DNA from: Anaerolineaceae bacterium | Lineage (GTDB): Bacteria > Chloroflexota > Anaerolineae > Anaerolineales > Anaerolineaceae | Length of the DNA: 35,326 nt | Direction: 5' to 3' | Assembly (NCBI GenBank): GCA_003524305.1 | Contig: DQHW01000028.1 | Coordinates: 150,194-185,519, forward strand | Shown here: positions 25,561-32,836 of the stretch, in pieces | Layout of the letters: the number at the start of each line of letters is the position of its first letter | Position numbering within the stretch: the stretch's first letter is position 1 | Position numbers and translations under genes: made by a program | The notes under the pieces: model-generated | Seen by the model: only the letters and a program-made list of their open reading frames with translations | Databases searched by the model: none | What the model was told of the DNA's origin: nothing

Positions 25561-26328
25561 TCAGTTTACACAACCGATTTGATCCACCAGAGAAACCAAT
25601 GAGGTGAGGTCAGGGATTGTATAATCCGGCTGGATGCTTTCCATTACATCATTGTTCTCAGGGCGATTTGCCCGGCGGGTTATCCATACCGATTTGATGC
25701 CAGAATTCTGAGCACCCAAAACATCAGCCGGCAAAGTATCACCAACCATGAGCGCGCATTCTGGTTTGGCCCCCATTTTCTTCAACGTTTTCGCAAAAAT
25801 ACGCGGATCAGGCTTGCGGATGCCTTCTTCAGCAGAAATTACAACTATCTCAAAATATTGGCGCAGGTTGTGATTATCAATCAGACGGTTAAGATCGGGT
25901 GTGTTTGAGGCATTTGAGATGATTCCCAAACGATAGCCCATGTTGTGCAAGGTGTTCAATGTTTCATGGGTGTCGGGCTCCAGTTTCCACCAGGCTTCGG
26001 TGTAAAGATACATAGCTTTGACCGCTTCTTGCAACGCTGATTCGTTCAGATGATCCATGGAAAAATGATGTAATGTCTTGAGCAGGTTTTCTTCCACCGG
26101 CCGTTCAATGAGATCCACGGCGCGGTTGCGATAATATTGAGAAATCACCTCGAAGAATTTATCAGCAAATGCCTGGCGGTCAATTTGACATCCGGATGCA
26201 ATTAAAGAATCAGCCAAAGCCAGATAGGATTCCCTCATGGCCTGGTGAAAATCTCCCTCGAAATTAATTAAAGTAAATCCGAGATCAAATAAAATGACTG
26301 ATAATTTCTTTTTTCCATTCGTTAACAC
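25561..26328 (-). CDS. HAD-superfamily hydrolase
   Basis: A cytosolic HAD hydrolase of about 255 aa with a helical cap. Motif I is FDLGFTL: the nucleophile Asp is present, but the second Asp usual in phosphatases is Gly. Motif II is IISNAS, motif III Lys is in GIRKPDP, and motif IV is MVGDTLPADVLGA. The DxG variant is seen in some HAD groups and may alter substrate class. The frame opens at TTG 26346, but GTG 26328 has GGGG 8 nt upstream and is preferred. It is the last gene of a five-gene minus-strand set and ends 6 bp from the converging sensor gene. Confidence 0.82.
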   Translation of the reverse strand: MLTNGKKKLSVILFDLGFTLINFEGDFHQAMRESYLALADSLIASGCQIDRQAFADKFFEVISQYYRNRAVDLIERPVEENLLKTLHHFSMDHLNESALQEAVKAMYLYTEAWWKLEPDTHETLNTLHNMGYRLGIISNASNTPDLNRLIDNHNLRQYFEIVVISAEEGIRKPDPRIFAKTLKKMGAKPECALMVGDTLPADVLGAQNSGIKSVWITRRANRPENNDVMESIQPDYTIPDLTSLVSLVDQIGCVN

Positions 26329-26394
26329 AACAAAATCCCCAGGCAATAAAAATTCGGCGTTTTTTTGCCATTAAAGATATAACCCAATACTCAG

Positions 26395-27420
26395 CTAATA
26401 GTAGCGCTCAGGATTGTATTGGTTCAAAACCGGTTCTCCATGCAGATAGCGGTTAAGGTTTTCGGCAAACATATCGCCCGCACGTTCTTTGTAGCGTGGA
26501 CTAAAACCCGAAACGTGAGGGGTAATAATCAGATTGGGGGTCTTCCATAAAGGCGATTCTGGAGGCAGGGGCTCCTGGGTGAAAACATCCACGGCGGCAC
26601 CGGCTAGTTTATGCTCAATCAAGGCGTTCATCAGGGCTGACTCATCCACAATGCCGCCGCGTGAAACATGAACCAGGAAGGCGCCAGTCTTCATGGATTG
26701 AATTTCTGATTCTCCGATCAACCCGCGCGTTTCAGGAGTAATGGGCAGAGCCACCACCACAAAGTCACACAGTTTAAGCATCTGTTTCAACGCTTCGACT
26801 GGATAGAGACGGTGGAAATAGTTGCCTTCAGGGTCGCCGTGGCCTTCGATGGAATATCCGGCATCCATGGGTTTCATGGCGTCTTTCTTCACAGCCAATA
26901 CTTTCACGTTGAAAGGCTGCAGCAAACGGGCAAGCTCGCGGTTGATGCTGCCATAGCCCACCAGACCAACGGTTGAGTCAGAAAGCTCCACCGGAGTGAA
27001 TTTATCCCAGCGGTCTTTGGGCCATTCTTTATGCAACTGGTTGGTAAAAAGTTCTGGTGCCCGGTGGCTTAACCCCAGCAGCATCATTAAAATGTATTCA
27101 GCTTCCTGAATGGCAGAACCACCGCTCATCGAAGAAAAGATCAGGTCTGGTACATTAAGTAAGCCGGAATCATGGATGAAGTCAATACCAGCGTAGTGAA
27201 ACTGGATCCATTTTAAGTTGGGCACGAGTTCAGGCGAAGGTAGAAGTACATCCGTGTAAAGCACCTCGATCTTGCCCCAAATCTCGGCGGAGATGTCTTC
27301 AACGCGTTGGGCAGGAATCATGGTGACTTTAATGCGCGGAGTAAGGCTCCTTAATTTCTGCATCACACCATCTGGAAATGGAACCGTGCTCAAAACCTCG
27401 ATATTTTTCGGAACACTCAT
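26395..27420 (-). CDS. D-2-hydroxyacid dehydrogenase family
   Basis: A 341-aa NAD(P)-dependent oxidoreductase that interconverts a 2-oxoacid and a D-2-hydroxyacid. The nucleotide-binding motif is GLVGYGSINRELA. The catalytic triad is complete: Arg254 (VSRGGIVDE), Glu283 (FTQEPLPPE) and His302 (TPHVSG). The cofactor loop after the second strand has VKKDA rather than a clear acidic residue at its end, so NADP use is possible. It starts 12 bp after the CoA-transferase beta subunit, in the same operon. Substrate is unknown; 2-oxoglutarate would fit the neighbours, but this is inference. Confidence 0.85.
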   Translation of the reverse strand: MSVPKNIEVLSTVPFPDGVMQKLRSLTPRIKVTMIPAQRVEDISAEIWGKIEVLYTDVLLPSPELVPNLKWIQFHYAGIDFIHDSGLLNVPDLIFSSMSGGSAIQEAEYILMMLLGLSHRAPELFTNQLHKEWPKDRWDKFTPVELSDSTVGLVGYGSINRELARLLQPFNVKVLAVKKDAMKPMDAGYSIEGHGDPEGNYFHRLYPVEALKQMLKLCDFVVVALPITPETRGLIGESEIQSMKTGAFLVHVSRGGIVDESALMNALIEHKLAGAAVDVFTQEPLPPESPLWKTPNLIITPHVSGFSPRYKERAGDMFAENLNRYLHGEPVLNQYNPERYY

Positions 27421-27432
27421 TTCAATTCTTTC

Positions 27433-28215
27433 TCAGGAACCTTTGAGATATATGCCTTCGGGGTCCAGTTCTTCTCTCAACAAGGTTAATTCGGATGATT
27501 TCAACGGTAAAGTTTCTTTAACGGAATCAGCAATTTTGATGTCCCAGCCAGTATTATCTTTAACCTGATCCACAGTGCAGCCTGGATGCAAAGCGGTGAG
27601 CATCAGTTCGCCGTTTTCATCCGGTTCGAGCAGACCGAGGTTGGTTACGACCACCAGCGGGCCGCCTCCGCGGACGCCGGTGGCTTCGCGTTGTTTTCTG
27701 CCGCCAAGAAAACCGGCCGAAGTGATGTAATCCACCTTTTCAGGGAAGCGCCGTTTTTGATGTGGAGTGATGATGTAATTGCGGTTAGCCCAACCGCCCA
27801 TTTCTTGCGACCCGCCGGAACCGGGCAGGCGCACTTTTGGATGGGTGTAATCGCCGATGACAGTAGCATTGATGTTGCCGAAACGGTCAATCTGAGCACC
27901 GCCTAAAAAGCCGACATCCACGTTGCCTCTTTGTAAGTAGAGGGTGAAGATGTCATACATGCCGCAAACTGAACTGGCGCCGCTCACCAGGGTGGGGTCG
28001 CCTATTGATAACGGCAGTTTGGTAGGCCGGGCGCCAATGACGCCGGCTTCATAGATCATTTGCAGGTTGGGGGCGTGAGTGCGCCGGGCCAGGTTGCAGG
28101 CCAGGTTGGGCAGGCCGACGCCTACGAAAACCACATCGCCGTCGCGCAGTAAGCGGGCAGCGTTAACACACATTAATTCAGAAGCGGTGTATTGCGGAGA
28201 CGTTGGTTGATCCAT
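27433..28215 (-). CDS. Class I CoA-transferase, beta subunit (glutaconate type)
   Basis: A 260-aa subunit that, with the alpha subunit, moves CoA between carboxylic acids. GVGLPNLACNLARRTHAPNL and IYEAGVIGA place it near GctB/IpdB-type proteins. Glu56 in the latter motif is the expected acyl-glutamate residue of this class. GLLEPDENGELMLTALHPG closes the domain. It follows the alpha subunit after 17 bp. IpdB-like hydrolases share this fold, so transferase chemistry is likely but not certain. Confidence 0.85.
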   Translation of the reverse strand: MDQPTSPQYTASELMCVNAARLLRDGDVVFVGVGLPNLACNLARRTHAPNLQMIYEAGVIGARPTKLPLSIGDPTLVSGASSVCGMYDIFTLYLQRGNVDVGFLGGAQIDRFGNINATVIGDYTHPKVRLPGSGGSQEMGGWANRNYIITPHQKRRFPEKVDYITSAGFLGGRKQREATGVRGGGPLVVVTNLGLLEPDENGELMLTALHPGCTVDQVKDNTGWDIKIADSVKETLPLKSSELTLLREELDPEGIYLKGS

Positions 28216-28232
28216 ATTTATCTCGTGTTTTT

Positions 28233-29135
28233 CTAATAATCGCCGTAATTAACGGGCGCGGCATATTTAGGCTTAACCGCCAGTCGCTGGTGTGTTTCTG
28301 TACCCAGTTTCTGCCAGTAATCTTCGGCATCTTTGACGCCGTAAACCCACTCATCCAGCCAGGCTTTCACGGCGGCAGGGTCTTCGCTGATTTTATCCCA
28401 GTTGAGATAAAAAGTATTATCGCGGTCAGAGTAGCCCTGGGTGTAAGAGGGGTGAGAACAGTGAGGCACCAGACAGACCGCCTTGACGATCAACTCGGGG
28501 ATGAGGGTGCGATTGGGGTCAGAGCGGATGACATCTTCATCCACGATCTCTTCGGCGGTAATGATGACGTTCTTTGAGGCAAAAGCCACCTCTTTTTGCT
28601 CACCGATGATGCCCCAAATATGGGCGTTGCCTTTTGCATCCGCACGCTGCACGTGGATAATGCCCACGTCAGGCGTAAGAGGAGGCAGAGTGACCACTTC
28701 TCGGCCGGTATAGGGATCTTTGACCCGCCGATAGTTGGGGTTATTCTTTTCGAGGTCAGGAGCAGCAGTTTGGTTCATGGAGGCGAAAGGCAAACCCGCC
28801 GCGCCGGCTTGCAGGCGGGCGATCATGCCAAAATGGGAATATTCCTCCCATTCCAATTTGCCAGACTCAAGCTGTTCGCGGACGATGCGCAGGGAACCTA
28901 CACCGGGGTTGCCGATGTAAGAAAAGATCAATTTTTTGGCGCAGCCTGCCGCCACCATCTGATCGTAGATCAGGTCTGGCGTGGCGCGTGCCAGGGTAAG
29001 ATCGCGCCGACCCTGGCGAATGATTTCGTGCCCCGCTGCAAAGGGAATGAGGTGTGTAAAACCGGCGCAGTAGACTGTATCGCCGTCATGCACATAATTG
29101 GAGATGGCTTCTTTCAACGTACAGAGTTTCGACAT
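28233..29135 (-). CDS. Class I CoA-transferase, alpha subunit (glutaconate type)
   Basis: A 300-aa partner of the downstream beta subunit. The family's N-terminal GDTVYCAGFTHLIPFAAGHE, the SYIGNPGVGSL core and the ADAKGNAHIWG strand are present. GGGAG lies 7 nt before ATG. It begins 24 bp after the aldehyde dehydrogenase and is co-transcribed with it. The acyl substrate cannot be read directly. Confidence 0.85.
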   Translation of the reverse strand: MSKLCTLKEAISNYVHDGDTVYCAGFTHLIPFAAGHEIIRQGRRDLTLARATPDLIYDQMVAAGCAKKLIFSYIGNPGVGSLRIVREQLESGKLEWEEYSHFGMIARLQAGAAGLPFASMNQTAAPDLEKNNPNYRRVKDPYTGREVVTLPPLTPDVGIIHVQRADAKGNAHIWGIIGEQKEVAFASKNVIITAEEIVDEDVIRSDPNRTLIPELIVKAVCLVPHCSHPSYTQGYSDRDNTFYLNWDKISEDPAAVKAWLDEWVYGVKDAEDYWQKLGTETHQRLAVKPKYAAPVNYGDY

Positions 29136-29159
29136 GGAAAACTCCCGGCTTTAAAGAGA

Positions 29160-30743
29160 TTAGTTTTTCTTAACACGCGTGCGGATCTGCTCGTGTGTGT
29201 AAAGCTGCAGGTAATGCACACCGCCGGCGTTCTTGCCGCTTGAGCCTGAACCTTTCCATCCGCCAAATGGCTGGAAGCCAGGCCAGGCACCGGTGGTGGC
29301 ACCCTGGGCGCGGTTGGCGTAAGCCACTCCGCATTCAATTTTGTCAAAGAACCAATCAGCTTCTGCGTCGGTGCCGTAGAATCCGCCGGTCAGACCGTAA
29401 TCGACATCGTTGGCAATGGTCATGGCCTGATCGAGGTTATCCACTTTACCGAGGGTGGTGATGGGCACGAACATTTCTTGCTTCCACAATTTATGGTCGA
29501 AGGGCAGTTCGGCAAGCGTGTTGGCACAGAAGAAGCCTTTGGCAAATTCGCCTTCAGTGAGGATTTTGCCGCCGGTGAGAATTTTGCCAGAAGTTTTGAT
29601 ATCGGCAATAAAATCCTGGTAATCTTTGTAGGAACTCTTGTTGGCTACAGGTCCGTTATACACGCTGCGAAGCGTGGGGTCGCCGATGACCAGTTTTTCT
29701 GTCATTTCAACCAGACGGGCGACCAGTTGATCGTAGACCGGGGCTTCGATAATCACACGGGAAGCCGCGGAACATTTTTGACCCTGAAGACCGAAAGCTG
29801 AGCGGATGATGCCGGTGGCGGCTGTTTCAAGGTCGGCATTGCGCGAGACGATGACGGGGTTCTTGCCTCCCAGTTCGAGCACGGTGGGGCGCACCCAACG
29901 GCCAGATCCGAAGTCGGCATAGATTTTCATGCCTACACCAAATGAACCGGTAAAGGTGACTCCGGCTACGTCAGGGCTGTCGATCAGTGCCTGACCGATG
30001 GTAGAGCCCCCGCCGCTGACGAAGTTGACCACGCCGGCCGGGGCGCCTGCGTCGTGCAGACAATCACAGATCAGGCGGGCTGTCCACGGGGTGTCGGTGG
30101 CGGGTTTGAGCACAATAGTGTTGCCGGTGACCAGGGCAGCGCCGGCAGGTCCGCCGGTGAGGGCTGCGGGGAAGTTAAAAGGGCTGATGACCAGCCATAC
30201 GCCGTACGGGCGCATGACGGAGGTGTTGGTGCTGGTGAAACCGACCATGGGATCGTTGCCCATGGGAGTGACCAGACCGTTGGTGGCTTCCATTCGCTCG
30301 CAGGAATAGCGCAAGAGGTCGGCGGTTTCGGCCACGTCGCCGAGGGCTTCCATGCGGTTCTTGCCAACTTCGAGCGAAACGACCGCGCCCATCTCGAAGG
30401 TGCGTTCATCCATGAGGGCGGCGGCTTTGCGGACGATGGCGACGCGTTCCTGCCAGGGGGTGTGGCTCCAGGCGGGGAAGGCGCGTTTGGCCGCGGCTGT
30501 GGCAGCCAGTGCGTCATCTTTGTCGCCTTTTTGGAAGATGCCCAACACTTCATCCGTGTTGGCGGGGTTTCGGTTTTCAAACTTTTCTTTGGCAAAGACA
30601 TCTTTGCCATCAATAAACATGGCATGTTCTTTTCCGAGAGACGCTTTCACCTTTAGCAGGGCAGCATCGAAACGCGTGTGCAGTTCTTCAGGTGGGTTGA
30701 ACATGGTTGCGTAAGTCAACTTGAACTGATTTTCTGACGACAT
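29160..30743 (-). CDS. Aldehyde dehydrogenase, P5C dehydrogenase-like
   Basis: A 527-aa NAD(P)-dependent aldehyde dehydrogenase whose extended N-terminus and motifs match the 1-pyrroline-5-carboxylate dehydrogenase group, which makes glutamate from proline. The catalytic Cys324 is in GQKCSAASR, the form typical of that group. Glu290 is in LELGGKNP. The N-terminal FMSP-like region is MFNPPEELHTRF. GGAGG lies 10 nt before the ATG. It heads a five-gene operon behind a good promoter. No proline dehydrogenase is in the window, so another semialdehyde remains possible. Confidence 0.85.
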   Translation of the reverse strand: MSSENQFKLTYATMFNPPEELHTRFDAALLKVKASLGKEHAMFIDGKDVFAKEKFENRNPANTDEVLGIFQKGDKDDALAATAAAKRAFPAWSHTPWQERVAIVRKAAALMDERTFEMGAVVSLEVGKNRMEALGDVAETADLLRYSCERMEATNGLVTPMGNDPMVGFTSTNTSVMRPYGVWLVISPFNFPAALTGGPAGAALVTGNTIVLKPATDTPWTARLICDCLHDAGAPAGVVNFVSGGGSTIGQALIDSPDVAGVTFTGSFGVGMKIYADFGSGRWVRPTVLELGGKNPVIVSRNADLETAATGIIRSAFGLQGQKCSAASRVIIEAPVYDQLVARLVEMTEKLVIGDPTLRSVYNGPVANKSSYKDYQDFIADIKTSGKILTGGKILTEGEFAKGFFCANTLAELPFDHKLWKQEMFVPITTLGKVDNLDQAMTIANDVDYGLTGGFYGTDAEADWFFDKIECGVAYANRAQGATTGAWPGFQPFGGWKGSGSSGKNAGGVHYLQLYTHEQIRTRVKKN

Positions 30744-30800
30744 ATTTGCGAATCCTCCGGGGATGGATGGGTTAACGCCTGATGTTACGGCTCATCATCA

Positions 30801-30829
30801 AGTATAGCGCAGTCCATGAGGGGCGTCAA
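30801..30829 (-). promoter_or_regulatory. Promoter of the ALDH/CoA-transferase operon
   Basis: On the minus strand, TTGACG (30829-30824) and TATACT (30806-30801) are separated by the ideal 17 bp, about 58 bp before the first gene. Confidence 0.7.
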
Positions 30830-30874
30830 AGTCGCGAGAAGTGCGGAGAACCGTGAGTCTAGAATAGTCAAAGC

Positions 30875-30902
30875 GAGAACCGAGAACTGAGAATAGAGAA
30901 TT
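30875..30902 (+). repeat. Four 7-bp tandem repeats (GAGAAYH)
   Basis: Four exact-length units, GAGAACC, GAGAACT, GAGAATA and GAGAATT, follow each other without gaps. Looser GAGAA/AGAAT words occur just upstream (30834-30868). The surrounding 30744-31107 stretch has no supported gene. Confidence 0.8.
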
Positions 30903-31107
30903 GTCAAACCAAGTGCCTTAAATAGTGAACATTCAACCGGGCAGCAAGAGATTCAATTTTGTACCTAAAAAATGGAATAAGAATATTCTTCGCTCTGCTC
31001 AGGCACCGTTGAAGTGTGTTATGTGATTTGAAAATAATAATGGAACGATAATTCTGTCGTAACAAGTGGTGGAATTCTTTTGTTTTTAACAATCAAATGT
31101 ATATTAC

Positions 31108-31143
31108 ACACACAACGCATACAAACCTGTATGCGTTGTGTGT
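31108..31143 (-). terminator. 16-bp perfect hairpin ending the small-ORF operon
   Basis: ACACACAACGCATACA (31108-31123) pairs perfectly with TGTATGCGTTGTGTGT (31128-31143) across a 4-nt loop. It starts 22 bp beyond the stop of the 77-codon ORF on the minus strand. No long T-tract follows, so it may act as a 3' stability stem as well as, or instead of, a terminator. Confidence 0.6.
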
Positions 31144-31165
31144 TGGAGGGAAGAATCTGAAACGT

Positions 31166-31399
31166 TTAACAGGGTTGAGTCACTGCCACACAATCCTGGG
31201 TGAAACCATTGAAGAGCGGTTGATAGTCTTTTTCAAATTTGTAATTCCAGGTGAAGATGGTTTTGTATTCAACGTGACAGGGGCCAGGTGCCATGGTATC
31301 TTCCAAGGCAATGGAAACCCGATGCGTCTTGCGCTGTGTGTTTTCGAAATCCAGTCTTCTTTCCCAGAGCAGGACATTATTGATCATATTCTCGTACAT
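31166..31399 (-). CDS. Small protein, third member of the microORF cluster (77 aa)
   Basis: No known family is recognised. GAGGAG (31411-31406) is 6 nt before the ATG. The N-terminus, MYENMINNVLLWERRLDFEN, follows the same plan as the two 24-aa neighbours: aromatic residue 2, an Ile, Val plus hydrophobics, then Glu, basic, basic or Lys, Leu. It then continues for about 50 residues with two Cys, several aromatics and no membrane helix. A CCGG hairpin lies 22 nt upstream of the start, as in the other copies. It is the last ORF before a long hairpin. Probably a diverged or extended member of the same family. Confidence 0.55.
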   Translation of the reverse strand: MYENMINNVLLWERRLDFENTQRKTHRVSIALEDTMAPGPCHVEYKTIFTWNYKFEKDYQPLFNGFTQDCVAVTQPC

Positions 31400-31421
31400 G
31401 GTAATCTCCTCGTGGTGCCAA

Positions 31422-31436
31422 CCGGCAGACAGCCGG
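31422..31436 (-). other. CCGG hairpin upstream of the 77-codon ORF
   Basis: On the minus strand CCGGC pairs with GCCGG across a 5-nt loop. The AACCGGTT palindrome of the other copies is lost, but the stem is kept through a compensating C-G pair. The hairpin lies 22 nt before the start codon. Confidence 0.55.
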
Positions 31437-31456
31437 ACTAAATATCCAACGTTGAA

Positions 31457-31531
31457 TTACTTTTTCAGGTATTGATCTTCAAGTTTCTTTTCAAAAAGAA
31501 TGACATAAGTGATGAGTTGAGTGCTGAACAT
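31457..31531 (-). CDS. 24-aa microprotein, copy 2
   Basis: A 24-codon ORF with AAGGAG (31544-31539) 7 nt before its ATG. It encodes MFSTQLITYVILFE, then KKLEDQYLKK. It is 16/24 identical to the ORF 130 bp upstream. The first ten residues are identical, and the two base differences there are silent. Hydrophobic residues 2, 6, 10, 13, 17 and 21 fall at helix-like spacing, giving a possible amphipathic helix with a basic tail. A CCGG hairpin lies 22 nt upstream. Function unknown. Confidence 0.6.
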   Translation of the reverse strand: MFSTQLITYVILFEKKLEDQYLKK

Positions 31532-31553
31532 GGTAATACTCCTTTCAATCCAA

Positions 31554-31567
31554 CCGGTTGCGACCGG
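31554..31567 (-). other. CCGG hairpin upstream of microORF copy 2
   Basis: On the minus strand CCGGT pairs with ACCGG across a 4-nt loop, 22 nt before the start codon. It overlaps a LacI-type palindrome matching 12/14 of the operator at 32753-32766. Confidence 0.55.
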
Positions 31568-31586
31568 GTCAAAAAACGACTGCCAG

Positions 31587-31661
31587 TTACTTTTTCAAGT
31601 TTTCGGCTTTAAGTTTTGCTTCCAAAACCACGACATAAGTAATGAGTTGAGTACTGAACAT
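31587..31661 (-). CDS. 24-aa microprotein, copy 1
   Basis: A 24-codon ORF, first of three after the LacI gene. AAGGAG (31674-31669) is 7 nt before ATG. It encodes MFSTQLITYVVVLE, then AKLKAENLKK: a short hydrophobic stretch followed by a basic, helix-prone tail. It is too short for the usual transmembrane helix plus domain, but could lie on a membrane surface or pair as a coiled coil. Length, start context and stop match copy 2 exactly, at a period of 130 bp. A covarying hairpin lies just upstream. Alternative: leader peptide or chance ORF, both made less likely by the repetition. Confidence 0.6.
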   Translation of the reverse strand: MFSTQLITYVVVLEAKLKAENLKK

Positions 31662-31679
31662 ATTTATTCTCCTTTAATC

Positions 31680-31693
31680 TGCAACCGGTTGCA
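31680..31693. promoter_or_regulatory. LacI-type operator before the microORFs
   Basis: TGCAACCGGTTGCA is a perfect 14-bp palindrome identical to the one at the regulator's own promoter. It fits the LacI-family pattern TGxAAxCGxTTxCA and overlaps the hairpin at 31684-31700. Confidence 0.65.
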
Positions 31694-31700
31694 AACCGGT
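31684..31700 (-). other. CCGG hairpin upstream of microORF copy 1
   Basis: On the minus strand ACCGGTT pairs with AACCGGT across a 3-nt loop, 22 nt before the start codon and 25 nt after the LacI stop. This is the strongest of the three related hairpins. Confidence 0.6.
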
Positions 31701-31725
31701 CTAAAAAAAATGATCTCTGGCTGCT

Positions 31726-32736
31726 TTAAGCCGACTTTCTGACGACCAATTCAACGGGGACGGTCACATGCGTGACTACGCCAGTTTTGATGGATTGCAC
31801 CAGGTTTTGAGCCAACAGCTTGCCCGACATCTGGATGTTCTGTCGGACCGTGGTCAGGGGCAGGTTGTTAAAGGTAGCGATAGCCAAATCATCGTAACCG
31901 ACCACGGCCACATCTTCGGGCACGCGCCTGCCGCTTTTCTGGATCACCTCGATCGCACCGATGGCCATCACGTCGCCGCACACGAACACGGCATCCAGAT
32001 CAGGGTCTTTTTCAAGCAGGTGTTTCATGCCTGCAATACCTGAATCCAACAGATAATCGCCGTTGACCATCAATTTTGGGTCAATAGAACGGCCCGCGTT
32101 TTTCATGGCGGTCTCATAACCCTTTTGGCGAAGTTGTGCCTCAAGATCGTATTCTGGTCCGCCGAGGAAGGCGATCTTTTTTCTACCGATGCGGATCAGG
32201 TGTTCGGTGGCCAAAATGCCGCCGCTGAGATTATCGCCCGTCACAGTACAACCGTTGATCTCAGGCTCAGACACGCCCCAGATGATGAAAGGGGCATTCA
32301 TATCTGACAGCAATTTGCTGTAGGCATGTCCGCGGCCGGTTTTCATCATGATGAAACCATCTACACGCCCGCTGTCAAAGTACTGGTGCGCCCAACTTGT
32401 GTCACGCGGTTTCATGTGAATCACCAGCAGATCGTAACCCAGTTCATCCAAGCCGCTGCCGATGGCACTCATGATCTCGAGCCCGAACATGTCTTCAACG
32501 GTGAAGCCGCATTGGTGGCTGTGGGTGACGAATCCCACGGTGCAGCTCTGGCGCCGGCTGAGGTTGCGGGCTGGCAGGTTCATGCAAAAATTGTGTTCTT
32601 CGGCGATGGCCTTGATGCGATCCCTGGTCTCAGGGTTAATCAGGGAACTGTCATTTAAAGCCCGGCTGACCGTCGATTTCGAGACGTTGGCCAGTTTGGC
32701 GATATCTTCAATGGTTTTAACCGTTTTTGTTCCCAT
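31726..32736 (-). CDS. LacI-family transcriptional repressor
   Basis: A 336-aa regulator. The helix-turn-helix is TIEDIAKLANVSKSTVSRAL (about 8-27). A hinge helix region, NLPARNLSRRQ, follows. A periplasmic-binding-protein-like effector domain (about 65-336) includes GRVDGFIMM, FLGGPEYDLEA, VFVCGDVMAIGA and VVGYDDLAIA. The reading frame opens further upstream at 32757, inside the operator. ATG 32736 is preferred: AGGAA is 5 nt upstream and the protein then begins in the normal way just before the HTH. A perfect palindromic operator at its start site implies autorepression. The effector is probably a sugar, as usual in the family. Confidence 0.92.
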   Translation of the reverse strand: MGTKTVKTIEDIAKLANVSKSTVSRALNDSSLINPETRDRIKAIAEEHNFCMNLPARNLSRRQSCTVGFVTHSHQCGFTVEDMFGLEIMSAIGSGLDELGYDLLVIHMKPRDTSWAHQYFDSGRVDGFIMMKTGRGHAYSKLLSDMNAPFIIWGVSEPEINGCTVTGDNLSGGILATEHLIRIGRKKIAFLGGPEYDLEAQLRQKGYETAMKNAGRSIDPKLMVNGDYLLDSGIAGMKHLLEKDPDLDAVFVCGDVMAIGAIEVIQKSGRRVPEDVAVVGYDDLAIATFNNLPLTTVRQNIQMSGKLLAQNLVQSIKTGVVTHVTVPVELVVRKSA

Positions 32737-32752
32737 GTTTATTCCTGTGTAT

Positions 32753-32766
32753 TGCAACCGGTTGCA
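32753..32766. promoter_or_regulatory. LacI-type operator at the regulator's promoter
   Basis: TGCAACCGGTTGCA, a perfect 14-bp palindrome with central CG, lies between the -10 box and the ribosome binding site. A repressor here would cover the transcription start. Confidence 0.8.
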
Positions 32767-32795
32767 TTATAGCATTAATCAAATGGGCTTGTCAA
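32766..32795 (-). promoter_or_regulatory. Consensus promoter of the LacI/microORF operon
   Basis: On the minus strand both hexamers are perfect: TTGACA (32795-32790) and TATAAT (32771-32766), 18 bp apart. The operator begins at the last base of the -10. Confidence 0.85.
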
Positions 32796-32836
32796 GAGGG
32801 TTAAACCAATTTGAATCACGAATTGAATATGCCGAG

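Noticed and set aside
30054..30656. 200-codon + ORF antisense to the aldehyde dehydrogenase
   Set aside because: The dehydrogenase has all catalytic motifs in the opposite strand; the antisense frame is Gly-rich, low-complexity and unlike any family.
30904..31092. 62-codon minus ORF in the gap before the ALDH promoter
   Set aside because: TTG start, no ribosome binding site, runs into the GAGAA repeats and resembles no protein I recognise.
31097..31441. 114-codon + strand ORF opposite the small-ORF cluster
   Set aside because: It begins inside the perfect hairpin at 31108-31143, has no ribosome binding site and lies antisense to the 77-codon ORF, which has a strong site and family similarity to its neighbours.
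31703..31732. Possible terminator between the LacI gene and the first microORF
   Set aside because: The stem is only four base pairs (GGCT with AGCC) and the T8 run starts 8 nt after it. At most it could attenuate partly.
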